Positions 26,313-35,311 of a stretch of 64,000 nt of DNA are shown here, piece by piece; the first letter of the stretch is position 1, and every line of letters begins with the position of its first letter. Source of the stretch: Kaistia terrae (GTDB lineage Bacteria > Pseudomonadota > Alphaproteobacteria > Rhizobiales > Kaistiaceae); contig NZ_JAPKNH010000004.1 in assembly GCF_026344005.1 (NCBI RefSeq), forward strand, positions 248,001 through 312,000. Reading direction: 5' to 3'. The position numbers and the translations under genes were made by a program. A model generated the notes under the pieces. It did no database searches. It was not told the origin of the DNA and saw only the letters and a program-made list of their open reading frames with translations.

Positions 26313-27509
26313 ATGAAGATCACCGACCTGCGTTGCGCCGTTATCGGCAAGCATCCGATCGTCCGCATCGTCACCGACGAGGGGCTGTACGGCCTCGGCG
26401 AGGTGGAGTTCACCAAGCCCTATTTGAAGCCGTTCATCCTGCATTTTCGCGAGGCGCTGATCGGCGAGGATCCGACCGACGTCGAGCGCGTCATGCTGCG
26501 CATCCGCCAGCGTGGTTCGTTCAAGCCCTATGGAGCGGCGGTCAGCGCCATCGAGCACGCGCTTTGGGATATCGCCGGCAAGGCCGCCAACGTCCCGGTC
26601 TACAAGCTGCTTGGCGGCAAGGTGCGCGACAAGGTTCGCGTCTATAACGGTTCGATCCGCCGCAAGCGCAGCGGCGACAATCCTGAAGACTACGCTGCCG
26701 ACGTCAAATGGATGATGGAACGGCCCGAAAAGTTCTTCATGGTGAAGCAGGGCATCAGCTTCCATTCCAACATGAAACACAGCGTCGAAGGCTTTCACTA
26801 CGGCGTTGCCCAGCCCAAGCACTATCACGGCGCGATGGACCAGGGCGTCATCAGCGAGCGTGGCTTCAACCACATGCTCGATTGTGTCGCCGCCATGAAG
26901 GAAGTACTGGGCGACAAGGTCAGTCTGGCGCTCGATTGCGGGCCGGGCTGGATGTTGCCGGACGCCATCCGCTTCGCCCAGGCGGTGGAGAAGTACAATC
27001 TGATGTGGCTCGAGGACATGCTCACCGGCGACTATGTGCCCTGGGTCAATCCGCAGGCCTATCGCGAGCTCACCACGTCGACGTCGACGCCGATCCACAC
27101 CGGTGAGCAGATCTATCTGCGCCATAACTTCAAGGAGCTGATCGAGACGCAGGCCGTCCGCGTCATCGGGCCGGATCCCGCCGATGTCGGCGGCATCGCC
27201 GAGCTCAAATGGATCACCGAACACGCCTACATGCACTCGATCCTGATGGCGCCGCACGGCACCGCCAACGGCCTGCTCGGCCTCGGCGCGCTGATCAATG
27301 TCTGCGCCACTTTGCCGGCAAACTACATCGCCTTCGAATATCCGAGCGCGTCGGAGCCGTTCTGGGACGAGATCGTCATCGGCCTGCCCAAGCAGATCGT
27401 CAGGGACAGCATGGTGGATGTGCTGGAAGCGCCCGGCCTCGGCGTCGATATCGATGCCAAGGCTGGCAAGCAGTATCTGCGCGAAGAGGATGCGGGCTTC
27501 TTCGACTGA
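26313..27509 (+). CDS. Enolase-superfamily sugar-acid dehydratase, second copy
   Basis: A 398-residue enzyme from ATG 26313 (MKITDLRCAVIGKHPIVRIV). Barrel residues: Lys in FFMVKQGIS, Asp in LALDCGPGW, Glu in MWLEDMLTG, Glu in IHTGEQIYL, Asp in IGPDPADVGG, His in MAPHGTANG. The pattern and the long loop after strand 2 (HSNMKHSVEGFHYG) are like galactonate/gluconate-type dehydratases of the superfamily. It differs strongly from the upstream paralogue, so the pair likely acts on different acids or successive steps. Confidence 0.86.
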   Translation: MKITDLRCAVIGKHPIVRIVTDEGLYGLGEVEFTKPYLKPFILHFREALIGEDPTDVERVMLRIRQRGSFKPYGAAVSAIEHALWDIAGKAANVPVYKLLGGKVRDKVRVYNGSIRRKRSGDNPEDYAADVKWMMERPEKFFMVKQGISFHSNMKHSVEGFHYGVAQPKHYHGAMDQGVISERGFNHMLDCVAAMKEVLGDKVSLALDCGPGWMLPDAIRFAQAVEKYNLMWLEDMLTGDYVPWVNPQAYRELTTSTSTPIHTGEQIYLRHNFKELIETQAVRVIGPDPADVGGIAELKWITEHAYMHSILMAPHGTANGLLGLGALINVCATLPANYIAFEYPSASEPFWDEIVIGLPKQIVRDSMVDVLEAPGLGVDIDAKAGKQYLREEDAGFFD

Positions 27510-27586
27510 GCCAAGGGAGCGCCCCGCCGTCGTGCGGCCGGGTGCTTCATTCCTGCATGGTCCGGACCGTTCGCGGACGTTGCGGA

Positions 27587-28129
27587 CTATCGCGGCACGA
27601 TCGCCCTGATGTCGGCGAAAATGGCATCCCATTCGTCGGCCTCGAACTGGGCCAGGCCGAGGCCGCGCAGCAGGAACGCGCCCTCCGCTGCAAGGACAGC
27701 CGTCAGCGCTCGCCGCCCGGCCTCGGTCTTCGTGTCGAGCTTGCCGAACAATTCCTGATAGGAGCCCTGAATCTCGCGTCGATAGCCGGGCGACTGCACG
27801 AGAGTGGCGAGGAGGGCGCTGGCGCGGATCGCGGCCAATTGGTCCTCGCGATGGCTGGCGTTGATATGGGCCGAAGCATCCGAATGCGGGGCGCGTTCAT
27901 GGGTCGCCAGATAGTCGTCGATCAGGCTCTCATAGGATCGTCCGGCCCGGTCCAGCATGGCCTTGATGAGGGCGTCCTTGGTGCCGAAGCTGTAGAGGAC
28001 GCCGCCCTTGCTGACGCCGGCCTCCGAAGCGACGGCGTCGATGGTCAGGCTGATGACGCCGCCCCTGGCGATCACCCTGTCCGCCGCGTCCAGCAATTCC
28101 TCCCGATCGATGGTCGATCTTCTGCCCAT
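27587..28129 (-). CDS. TetR-family transcriptional regulator
   Basis: A 180-residue TetR protein. The HTH (about 8-52) contains LTIDAVASEAGVSKGGVLYS, then FGTKDALIKAML; a C-terminal all-helical ligand domain follows. Divergent from an MFS efflux gene with 87 bp between starts, the usual arrangement for a repressor of a drug exporter. A CCGTC-TG-GACGG dyad at 28148-28159 lies in the gap. Confidence 0.9.
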   Translation of the reverse strand: MGRRSTIDREELLDAADRVIARGGVISLTIDAVASEAGVSKGGVLYSFGTKDALIKAMLDRAGRSYESLIDDYLATHERAPHSDASAHINASHREDQLAAIRASALLATLVQSPGYRREIQGSYQELFGKLDTKTEAGRRALTAVLAAEGAFLLRGLGLAQFEADEWDAIFADIRAIVPR

Positions 28130-28147
28130 GATTTTTCTCTTTTAATA

Positions 28148-28159
28148 CCGTCTGGACGG
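28148..28159. promoter_or_regulatory. Candidate TetR operator
   Basis: CCGTCTGGACGG, 5-bp perfect arms, flanked by ATA and ATAT, between the divergent TetR and MFS starts. Typical place and form for a TetR-family operator. Confidence 0.5.
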
Positions 28160-28216
28160 ATATAAATCCGAGTTCCCGCCGCCGGCAACCCCCTTGGCGC
28201 GGGAATGGAGATGAAA

Positions 28217-29743
28217 ATGACTGTCGCGCCCAGCAACCGCTGGCTCGTTCTGACCGCCGTGATCCTGGCGTTCCTGCCCGTTGTCGTCGACATGACGATC
28301 CTGCATATCGCTGTCCCGTCGCTGACGGCCGCTCTCGGCGCGTCGGGCACGGAGATCCTTTGGATCATCGACATCTACCCGCTGATCATGGCCGGTCTTC
28401 TCGTGCCGATGGGCACGCTCGGCGATCGCGTCGGCCATCGCCGACTGATGTTGACCGGCCTCACCATCTTCGGAACGGCGTCGATCTGTGCCGCCTTCTC
28501 GACGACCGCGATGATGCTGATTCTGTCTCGCGCCTTTCTCGCGCTCGGCTCCTCAATGATCATGCCGAGCGTTCTCGCCATCGTCCGGCAAACCTTCGAG
28601 GATCCGAAGGAGAGGGCCGTGGCGCTGGGCGTCTGGACCACGGTCGGCTCGGCTGGCGCCGCGATCGGCCCGCTGGTCGGCGGCCTCCTGCTCGAGCATT
28701 TCTGGTGGGGATCGGTGTTCCTGATCAATGTGCCGATCATGCTGGTCGTGCTGCCCATCGTGTTCGTGCTGGTTCCGAACCGGCCCGTGGCCGCCCAGGG
28801 GAGCTGGAAGATCGGCCACGCCATGCTGCTGATCGCCGGCCTGATTACCACGGTCTATGCGATCAAGACCGGCTTCAAGGCGGCCGACCTGTCCGTCTGG
28901 AATCTCGCCGTACTGGTGGCAGGGCTCGGCCTGATCGCCTGGTTCGCGCGGCTGCAGGTCGTCTCGAGCGAGCCGTTGCTTGACCTGTCGCTGTTCCGCA
29001 AACCGGCCATTTCGGTCGGCATGATGATAGCGTTCGTCGTGTCCGGGTCCTTTGCCGGTTTCGAACTTCTGCTCGCGCAGGAGCTGCAATACGTCTATGG
29101 TCGGACGCCGTTGCAGGCCGGCCTGTTCATGATGCCGCTCGTCATCGCGTCCGCCATCGCCGGCCCGATTGCCGGCAAGCTGGCGGGGCGCTTTAGCCTG
29201 CGCTGGCTTGGCACGATCGGCCTCGGCGCCGCCGCCCTGTCACTTTTCGGGATCAGCCAGTCCGACATTGGCGGTGATGTCGTGATCATCGGCAGCCTTC
29301 TGGCCGTGCTCGGCTTCGCGCTCGGCGTTGGCCTGCTGGCTTCGTCGGCCGCGATCATGGGCGCGGCGCCGGTCGAGAAGGCGGGCGCGGCCGGATCGCT
29401 GGAAGCTACAGGCTATGAACTCGGCGCGGGTCTCGGGATCACCTTCTTCGGCGTCCTGCTCAGCTCCATCTATCGGACCAATTTTACGGGAGCGGCCGGT
29501 CCAGGCATCGATCTTGAAGCGGCCTCTGCTTCGATCGGCGAGGCCATGGTGATCGCCCGCCGGATCGGCGGGACGGAGGGAGAGGCGATCGCTGAAGCTG
29601 CCCGAGTCGCCTTCGCCAGTGCGCATGGCTCGGTTCTGATGGTGACGGCGACCCTGATCGCGATGCTGGCCATTGTCGTTTTCGTGGCGTTGCGTCGCGA
29701 GGGTGCCCCGCTCGAAACCGGGGTAGTCGCGACGGAGCCCTGA
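28217..29743 (+). CDS. MFS drug exporter, DHA2 (14-TM) type
   Basis: A 508-residue membrane protein with about 14 hydrophobic segments. Motif A-like is GTLGDRVGHRRLML after TM2, and TM5 has the exporter-type 'WTTVGSAGAAIGPLVGGLLL'. It belongs to the SmvA/QacA-like DHA2 proton-driven exporters. Three in-frame ATGs occur at 28205, 28211 and 28217; GGAG at 28207-28210 is best spaced for the third, which I prefer. Likely exports cationic or hydrophobic compounds and is repressed by the divergent TetR protein. A strong terminator follows. Confidence 0.9.
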   Translation: MTVAPSNRWLVLTAVILAFLPVVVDMTILHIAVPSLTAALGASGTEILWIIDIYPLIMAGLLVPMGTLGDRVGHRRLMLTGLTIFGTASICAAFSTTAMMLILSRAFLALGSSMIMPSVLAIVRQTFEDPKERAVALGVWTTVGSAGAAIGPLVGGLLLEHFWWGSVFLINVPIMLVVLPIVFVLVPNRPVAAQGSWKIGHAMLLIAGLITTVYAIKTGFKAADLSVWNLAVLVAGLGLIAWFARLQVVSSEPLLDLSLFRKPAISVGMMIAFVVSGSFAGFELLLAQELQYVYGRTPLQAGLFMMPLVIASAIAGPIAGKLAGRFSLRWLGTIGLGAAALSLFGISQSDIGGDVVIIGSLLAVLGFALGVGLLASSAAIMGAAPVEKAGAAGSLEATGYELGAGLGITFFGVLLSSIYRTNFTGAAGPGIDLEAASASIGEAMVIARRIGGTEGEAIAEAARVAFASAHGSVLMVTATLIAMLAIVVFVALRREGAPLETGVVATEP

Positions 29744-29765
29744 GGCTCGACCGCTGGAACTCTAT

Positions 29766-29802
29766 GCCCGGGGTGTCGATACGTCGCCCCGGGCCTTTTT
29801 TT
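29766..29802 (+). terminator. Intrinsic terminator
   Basis: GCCCGGGG and CCCCGGGC arms, then C and seven T residues; 22 bp after the exporter stop. Confidence 0.85.
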
Positions 29803-30007
29803 GCCCGATGCTGCAATGCCCGCGCTCGATGATGGGCTTGCGTCAAAAAAGTATCAGTCAGATGATGCCGGTTTGGTAGCACAGGCCTTCATTGATCCCT
29901 ACGGTAAGTGGCAAGCAGAGAACCACGTAAAAGCTGGCCTGCTGGGAGTTCCGTTACGATACCGGCGAAGAATCGGTATGGAGCGGTTTTGGGTGGGGAG
30001 GTCCGCC

Positions 30008-30892
30008 ATGACGCCAGATCTGGAAGTCGTCGATATTCGACGTGGCGAATCCTATAAGGCTTGGGAGCACGGCTACCCGTTTCGTACGGTTCGCTGGCAT
30101 TTCCATCCCGAATACGAGCTGCATCACGTCGTGGCGACGCATGGTCGTTATTTCGTGGGCGACTATATTGGCGAGTTCGAGCCCGGCAATCTGGTCCTGA
30201 CAGGACCGAACCTTCCGCACAACTGGATCAGCGATCTGCCCGAAGGCGCGACGGTGCCTTTGCGCTGCCGCATGGTGCTGTTCTCGCAAGAATTCATCGG
30301 CAATCTGATGAGCGTGGCGCCGGAGCTGGCGGCCTTCGATCGGGTGCTGGAGATGAGCCGGCGCGGCGCACTGTTCCAGCCGGCGACCGTTGCCGAAGCA
30401 GCCCCGCTGATGCAGGACATGATCGAGGCGCAGGGCATTCGCCGGATCGAACTCTTCATCCGCCTGATGGGAATTCTGAGCCGGTCGAACGACATGCGGC
30501 CGCTGGCCAGTTCGCATTATCTGCCGGATCCGTCCGGCTACATGTCGGTCGGCATCAACCGGGCGCTGGCCTATGTCGGCGAACATCTGACCGAGCCATT
30601 CAGCGAGACGGATCTCGCCAATATCGCCGGCCAGAGCCCGAGCGCGTTTTCCCGCAGCTTCCGCCGCCATACCGGCATGGCACTGGTGCAGTTCGTCAAT
30701 CGGCTGCGGATCAACCTGGCCTGCCAGTTGCTCATGAGCGACCGGGCGCAGCCGATCACCGAGATCTGCTACGCGGTCGGCTTCAACAATCTTTCCAATT
30801 TCAACCGCCAGTTCCTGGCGCAGAAGGGCATGCCACCCTCGCGCTTCCGGAGTTTGCTGGCGGAGAATTCAAGGGTGGCCAAGGCCGCCTGA
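30008..30892 (+). CDS. AraC-family transcriptional regulator with N-terminal cupin
   Basis: A 294-residue regulator. The cupin-like sensing domain (about 15-110) has FRTVRWHFHPEYELHHVV and GDYIGEFEPGNLVLTGPNLP. The AraC double HTH covers the last 100 residues, with SETDLANIAGQSPSAFSRSF and ITEICYAVGFNNLSNFNRQF. I start at ATG 30008 because GGGGAGG sits 6-7 bases before it and the cupin begins here; longer readings add unrelated residues. It lies upstream of a xylose/fructose-type ABC operon in the same direction, so it probably activates it. Confidence 0.88.
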   Translation: MTPDLEVVDIRRGESYKAWEHGYPFRTVRWHFHPEYELHHVVATHGRYFVGDYIGEFEPGNLVLTGPNLPHNWISDLPEGATVPLRCRMVLFSQEFIGNLMSVAPELAAFDRVLEMSRRGALFQPATVAEAAPLMQDMIEAQGIRRIELFIRLMGILSRSNDMRPLASSHYLPDPSGYMSVGINRALAYVGEHLTEPFSETDLANIAGQSPSAFSRSFRRHTGMALVQFVNRLRINLACQLLMSDRAQPITEICYAVGFNNLSNFNRQFLAQKGMPPSRFRSLLAENSRVAKAA

Positions 30893-31101
30893 GAGCCGCG
30901 GAAGAGCAGGGAGAAGTCGACTCCGGTCGAACGGGCTCTTCCGACAAGAACGAAGGCGCTGGGCAAGCTAATCGAATGGCTTAGGTCCGAAATGGATCGA
31001 CGCTGAACGGTCTCAAGATCGGGTTCTCCGACCGCGGGCATCGTTCGATTGCTGGGTCCACAGCTTCGCATAAGTGTGATTTATCAAAGGGAGAAGACGG
31101 A

Positions 31102-32172
31102 ATGACCAAATTTGCATGGAAACGCGTTGCCGCGCTGGCATTGGCGACCTCGATGCTGGGCGGCCTTGCCGTCTCGGCGCAGGCCGCTGAAGTCACGGAC
31201 GCCACGGTTGCGTTCCTGATGCCCGACCAGGGCTCGACCCGCTACGAAGAGCATGACTATCCGGGCTTCAAGGCCGAGATGGAAAAGCTCTGCGCCGGTT
31301 GCAAGGTGATCTACCTGAACGCAGGCGCCGACGCGACGCGCCAGCAGCAGCAGTTCAACTCGGTCATCTCGCAGGGCGCCAAGGCGATCGTGCTGGATCC
31401 GGTCGACTCGGCCGCGGCCGCCTCGCTCGTCCAGCTCGCACAGAGCCAGGGCATCAAGGTCGTCGCCTATGACCGTCCGATCCCGGATGCCAAGGCCGAC
31501 TTCTACGTTTCCTTCAACAATGAAGGCATCGGCAAGGCCATTGCGGATTCGCTAGTCGAAGAGCTGAAGGCCCGCAATATTTCGCCGGAAGCCGGTGGCG
31601 TGCTGCAGATCAACGGTTCGCCGACCGACGCGGCAGCCGGCCTGATCAAGAAGGGCATCCATGCCGGTCTCGACAATAGCGGCTACAAGATCCTGGCCGA
31701 ATACGACACCCCGGATTGGACCCCTGCCAAGGCTCAGGAATGGGCTAGCGGCCAGGTAACGCGCTTCGGCGACAAGATCGTCGGCGTCGTTGCCGCCAAC
31801 GACGGCACCGGCGGCGGCGCGATCGCAGCCCTCAAGGCTGCCGGCGTTGACCCCGTTCCGCCCGTTACCGGTAATGACGCGACCATCGCTGCGCTGCAGC
31901 TGATCATCGCCGGCGACCAGTTCAACACGATCTCCAAGCCGAGCGAGATCGTGGCGGCTGCCGCTGCCAACGTCGTCATGCAGCTCCTCAAGGGCGAGAC
32001 GCCGAAGGCCGAGATGGAACTCTACAACACGCCGTCGCAGCTGTTCACCCCGGCTGTCGTCACCGCGAAGAACCTGAAGGCTGAGATCATCGACAAGAAC
32101 ATCACGCCGGCGGCAACGCTGTGCGTCGATCGTTATGTCGACGGCTGCAAGGCCCTCGGCATCACCAACTAA
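31102..32172 (+). CDS. Sugar ABC transporter binding protein (XylF/RbsB-like, CUT2)
   Basis: A 356-residue periplasmic binding protein. The signal peptide ends near AQAAE. The mature protein begins with VAFLMPDQGSTRYEEHDYPG and has the CUT2 core: GAKAIVLDPVDSAAA, VVAYDRPIPDA, NDGTGGGAIAALK, VTGNDATIAALQ. It is closest in layout to XylF-like proteins. C-terminal cysteines (TLCVDRYVDGCKAL) and CAGC near residue 60 could form disulfides. ATG 31102 follows GGGAGAAG. Aldopentose or similar monosaccharide is the likely ligand. Confidence 0.9.
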   Translation: MTKFAWKRVAALALATSMLGGLAVSAQAAEVTDATVAFLMPDQGSTRYEEHDYPGFKAEMEKLCAGCKVIYLNAGADATRQQQQFNSVISQGAKAIVLDPVDSAAAASLVQLAQSQGIKVVAYDRPIPDAKADFYVSFNNEGIGKAIADSLVEELKARNISPEAGGVLQINGSPTDAAAGLIKKGIHAGLDNSGYKILAEYDTPDWTPAKAQEWASGQVTRFGDKIVGVVAANDGTGGGAIAALKAAGVDPVPPVTGNDATIAALQLIIAGDQFNTISKPSEIVAAAAANVVMQLLKGETPKAEMELYNTPSQLFTPAVVTAKNLKAEIIDKNITPAATLCVDRYVDGCKALGITN

Positions 32173-32178
32173 GCCGAA

Positions 32179-32206
32179 CCGCCCGGCCTCTTTCGAGGCC
32201 GGGCGG
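32179..32206 (+). terminator. 12-bp perfect hairpin between binding-protein and ATPase genes
   Basis: CCGCCCGGCCTC, loop TTTC, exact complement, then ACTTTTC. Lying inside the operon, it should stop part of the transcripts or protect the upstream mRNA, giving more binding protein than ATPase. Confidence 0.7.
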
Positions 32207-32249
32207 ACTTTTCTACGCGTATCCGTATCCTGTAGAGGCTTGCCAAGGC

Positions 32250-33068
32250 ATGACAAACACAGAAGGCGCTCCTGCGACCGGCCAGCCGGTACTCAGCCTC
32301 CGGGGCATCTCCAAGCATTTCGGCGCCGTCTCGGCGTTGACCGATATCGATCTCGACGTTCACGCGGGCGAAGTGGTGGCGCTGGTCGGCGACAACGGCG
32401 CCGGCAAGTCGACGCTGGTCAAGATCCTGTCCGGCGTGCATCAGCCCAGTTCCGGCACCATCCGCTTTCAGGGCGAGACGGTCACGCTGAACGATCCAAG
32501 TGCCGCTTTGTCGCTCGGCATCGCGACCGTGTTCCAGGATCTCGCCCTTTGCGAAAACCTCGACGTCGTCGCTAACATTTTCCTCGGCAAGGAGCTCAAT
32601 CCGCTGCAGATGGACGAGGTGGCGATGGAAACGCGCTCCTGGACGCTGCTGAATGAGCTTTCGGCCCGCATTCCCAGCGTTCGCGTCGCCGTTGCCTCGC
32701 TTTCGGGCGGACAGCGCCAGACGGTCGCCATCGCGCGCTCGCTGTTGCTCAATCCCAAGCTGATCCTGCTCGATGAGCCGACCGCAGCGCTCGGCGTTGC
32801 GCAGACGGCTGAAGTCCTCGACCTGATCGAACGCGTGCGCGAGCGTGGCCTCGCGGTCGTGATGATCAGCCACAACATGGAAGACGTCCGCGCCGTTGCC
32901 GACCGCGTCGTCGTGCTGCGTCTTGGCCGCAATAATGGCGAGTTCCCGCCGGATGCCTCGAACGAGGCCCTGGTGAGCGCCATTACGGGCGCATCGAACA
33001 ATTCGGTTTCCAGGCGCGCCGGCAGACGGCAAGCCCAGGCCGCCCATCTTTCGGAGTCCGGCCAATGA
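32250..33068 (+). CDS. Sugar ABC transporter ATPase, single-domain CUT2 type (FrcA-like)
   Basis: A 272-residue ATPase with one nucleotide-binding domain. Walker A is GDNGAGKST, the signature SLSGGQRQTVAIARSL, Walker B LILLDEPTAALG, and the H-loop VMISHNMEDV. Most CUT2 ATPases (RbsA, XylG) are tandem double domains of about 500 residues. The single-domain form is known from FrcA of rhizobial fructose transporters. The tail is basic (SRRAGRRQAQAAH). The last 4 bp overlap the permease start. Confidence 0.88.
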   Translation: MTNTEGAPATGQPVLSLRGISKHFGAVSALTDIDLDVHAGEVVALVGDNGAGKSTLVKILSGVHQPSSGTIRFQGETVTLNDPSAALSLGIATVFQDLALCENLDVVANIFLGKELNPLQMDEVAMETRSWTLLNELSARIPSVRVAVASLSGGQRQTVAIARSLLLNPKLILLDEPTAALGVAQTAEVLDLIERVRERGLAVVMISHNMEDVRAVADRVVVLRLGRNNGEFPPDASNEALVSAITGASNNSVSRRAGRRQAQAAHLSESGQ

Positions 33069-34327
33069 CAAACAACAGCAAACCCGGTACTCCCGCCGCG
33101 CAGCCGACCCTCGACCGCCGTGATGAGCGCGTCGCGCATTCCGCCGGTATCGGCGATACCATTCGTGCCTTCCTCGACCGCATCCGCTCCGGTGACCTCG
33201 GCATGCTGCCGGTCATTGTCGGCCTGGTGATCATCTGGACGGTGTTCTCGATCCTGAACCCGGTGTTCCTGTCGCCGAACAACCTCGTCAACCTGCTGTT
33301 CGATTCCTCGACGGTTGGCATCATCTCGCTCGGCATCGTCTGCATGCTGATGGTCGGCGAGATCGACCTTTCGGTCGGATCCGTCAGCGGCGTCGCTTCG
33401 GCCATCCTCGGCGTTCTCTGGGTCAATCAGGGTGTTCCTGCCGGATTCGCCATTCTGGCGGCCGTGCTTGCGGGCGCGGCGATCGGCTTCCTCTACGCCC
33501 AGCTCTACAATCGCTTCGGCATGCCGAGCTTCGTGGCGACGCTGGCCGGTCTCCTGACCTTCCTTGGTTTGCAGCTTTATCTGCTCGGATCGAGCGGCTC
33601 GATCAATCTGCCCTATGGCTCGCCGCTGGTGCGCTTCGGCCAGTTGATGGTGATGCCGGCGATCGTTTCCGTCATCTTCGCCGCCGTGCCGGGCATCGTC
33701 ATGCTCTACACCGGCTATCGGACGGCAGCGCGCCGGCGGGCGGCTGGCCTTTCGGCGCAGTCCTCGGGCGGCATCATAGCCCGCGCCGCGGCGGTCACCA
33801 TCGTGGCCGAGCTGGTCGTCGCCTATCTCAACCAGGGTCGCGGCGTGCCGTGGATGTTCGGCCTGTTCGTCGGCCTCGTGCTGGCGATGCAATATGCGCT
33901 GACCCGCACGCGTTGGGGCAGGTCGATGTTCGCTGTCGGCGGCAATCGCGAGGCGGCACGGCGCGCCGGTATCAACGTCCGCGCCATCTACACCAGCGCG
34001 TTCGTCCTCTGTTCAACGCTGGCGGCCTTCGGCGGCGTGATGGCGGCATCGCGTCTTGCCTCGTCCAGCCAGCAGGCCGGCACTGGAGACGTCAACCTGA
34101 ACGCGATCGCCGCGGCGGTTATCGGCGGCACCAGCCTTTTCGGTGGACGCGGCAGCGCCTATTCCGCGCTGCTTGGCATCATCGTCATCCAGTCGATTTC
34201 GAGTGGCCTGACCTTGCTCGATCTGTCGTCGTCGCTTCGCTACATGATCACCGGCGGCGTTCTCGCCATCGCGGTTATCGTCGACTCGCTCGCCCGTCGT
34301 TCGCGCGCCAGCCACGGTCGCGCCTGA
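33065..34327 (+). CDS. Sugar ABC transporter permease (XylH/FrcC-like, CUT2)
   Basis: A 420-residue membrane protein with about ten hydrophobic segments after a 40-residue cytoplasmic N-terminus. It has the CUT2 stretches MLMVGEIDLSVGSVSGVAS, FAVGGNREAARRAGINV (ATPase contact) and AVIGGTSLFGGRG. The length and central insertion (TAARRRAAGLSAQSSGG) are as in XylH. ATG 33065 overlaps the ATPase stop. It forms a homodimeric channel with the single-domain ATPase. Confidence 0.9.
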   Translation: MTNNSKPGTPAAQPTLDRRDERVAHSAGIGDTIRAFLDRIRSGDLGMLPVIVGLVIIWTVFSILNPVFLSPNNLVNLLFDSSTVGIISLGIVCMLMVGEIDLSVGSVSGVASAILGVLWVNQGVPAGFAILAAVLAGAAIGFLYAQLYNRFGMPSFVATLAGLLTFLGLQLYLLGSSGSINLPYGSPLVRFGQLMVMPAIVSVIFAAVPGIVMLYTGYRTAARRRAAGLSAQSSGGIIARAAAVTIVAELVVAYLNQGRGVPWMFGLFVGLVLAMQYALTRTRWGRSMFAVGGNREAARRAGINVRAIYTSAFVLCSTLAAFGGVMAASRLASSSQQAGTGDVNLNAIAAAVIGGTSLFGGRGSAYSALLGIIVIQSISSGLTLLDLSSSLRYMITGGVLAIAVIVDSLARRSRASHGRA

Positions 34328-34339
34328 TCCAGAAATCCT

Positions 34340-34409
34340 GACAGACGCCATCCTCGTAATGGCGCCTGTCTCCGCCTTGCAGACGTCAGGCAGCACCCCC
34401 TGCTGCCTG
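34340..34409 (+). promoter_or_regulatory. Two tandem hairpins between permease and SDR genes
   Basis: 34340-34370 has 12-bp arms (one mismatch, 7-base loop). 34387-34409 has CAGGCAGCA, CCCCC, TGCTGCCTG. No T-run follows either. Likely an RNA-processing or attenuation element that separates transporter expression from that of the SDR. Confidence 0.45.
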
Positions 34410-34496
34410 CACCGGGCTGCCTTGTCCGAAGCGTCGCGGCATCTCCACCGTGACCGCGCTCCCCCGTTCGACCATTTTTCAAGAAGGAAGACGATC

Positions 34497-35261
34497 GTGA
34501 TCCCCAAGAGAGGCGAAGGCCAGGCTGTGCTCGTCACCGGCTCCTCGCGTGGCATCGGCCGTGCCATCGCGCAGCGTTTCGCAGCCGAGGGCTACCATGT
34601 CGTGGCGATGGACATTCCGCGTCAGGAAACCGACCTCAAGGAGGCCCAGGCGCTGATCCGCGAGGCGGGTGGCCGTTGCGACATCGTCTTTGGCGACGTC
34701 AGCAACCCGGAGTCGGTCAAGACCTTTGTCGCCGAAGCCAAGGCAATCGCCGGCCATATCGACGTCCTGGTCAACAATGCCGGCGTCCTGTCGCTGGCGC
34801 TGGTCGACGACATCGAGCCCGATGAATGGGATCGCATGTATGACGTCAACACCAAGGGCACGTTCCTGGTGTGCAAGGCGCTGCTCGCCCAGTTCCGAGA
34901 AGCAGGCCGGGGCCGCATCGTCAACATCGCCTCGATCGGCGGCAAGCGCGGCGCCCCGATGCAGGCGCATTATTGCTCGTCCAAGGCGGCCGTCATCGGC
35001 TTCACCCACATCCTCGCGCAGGAAGTGGCCAAGGACGGAATCACCGTCAACGCTGTCTGCCCCGGGATCATCGACACCGACATGGGCCGCAACAATTATC
35101 GCGACGAGAAGGCTTTGCAGGCCGTGAAGGACAAGACGGCGCTGGGTCGTCTCGGCTATCCCGACGATGTCGTCGGCGCGGTTGCTTTCTTTGCTTCCAG
35201 CGACGCCTCGTTCATCACCGGTCAGGCGCTGAACGTCTGCGGCGGCATCATCTTCCACTAA
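34497..35261 (+). CDS. SDR-family dehydrogenase
   Basis: A 254-residue short-chain dehydrogenase. TGSSRGIG lies near residue 14, then NNAGVL, the catalytic Ser in NIASIGGKRG, and YCSSK. The C-terminus INVCGG is FabG-like. The start is GTG 34497 (MIPKRGEGQAVLVTG), preceded by AAGGAAG at good spacing; there is no ATG in this position. Its position behind the pentose-type transporter suggests oxidation of the imported sugar or polyol with NAD(P). Substrate unknown. Confidence 0.85.
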   Translation: MIPKRGEGQAVLVTGSSRGIGRAIAQRFAAEGYHVVAMDIPRQETDLKEAQALIREAGGRCDIVFGDVSNPESVKTFVAEAKAIAGHIDVLVNNAGVLSLALVDDIEPDEWDRMYDVNTKGTFLVCKALLAQFREAGRGRIVNIASIGGKRGAPMQAHYCSSKAAVIGFTHILAQEVAKDGITVNAVCPGIIDTDMGRNNYRDEKALQAVKDKTALGRLGYPDDVVGAVAFFASSDASFITGQALNVCGGIIFH

Positions 35262-35279
35262 GGCCCAATTCCGCGATTG

Positions 35280-35311
35280 GCGCCGTCCCTCGCAAGGGAC
35301 GGCGCATTTTT
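35280..35311 (+). terminator. Intrinsic terminator
   Basis: GCGCCGTCCCT, loop CGCA, exact complement, A and five T residues. It lies between the convergent SDR and HAD genes. Confidence 0.9.

Noticed and set aside
34359..34496. N-terminal extension of the SDR from an upstream ATG
   Set aside because: The extension covers the two hairpins and adds non-SDR residues; GTG 34497 has a good ribosome site.
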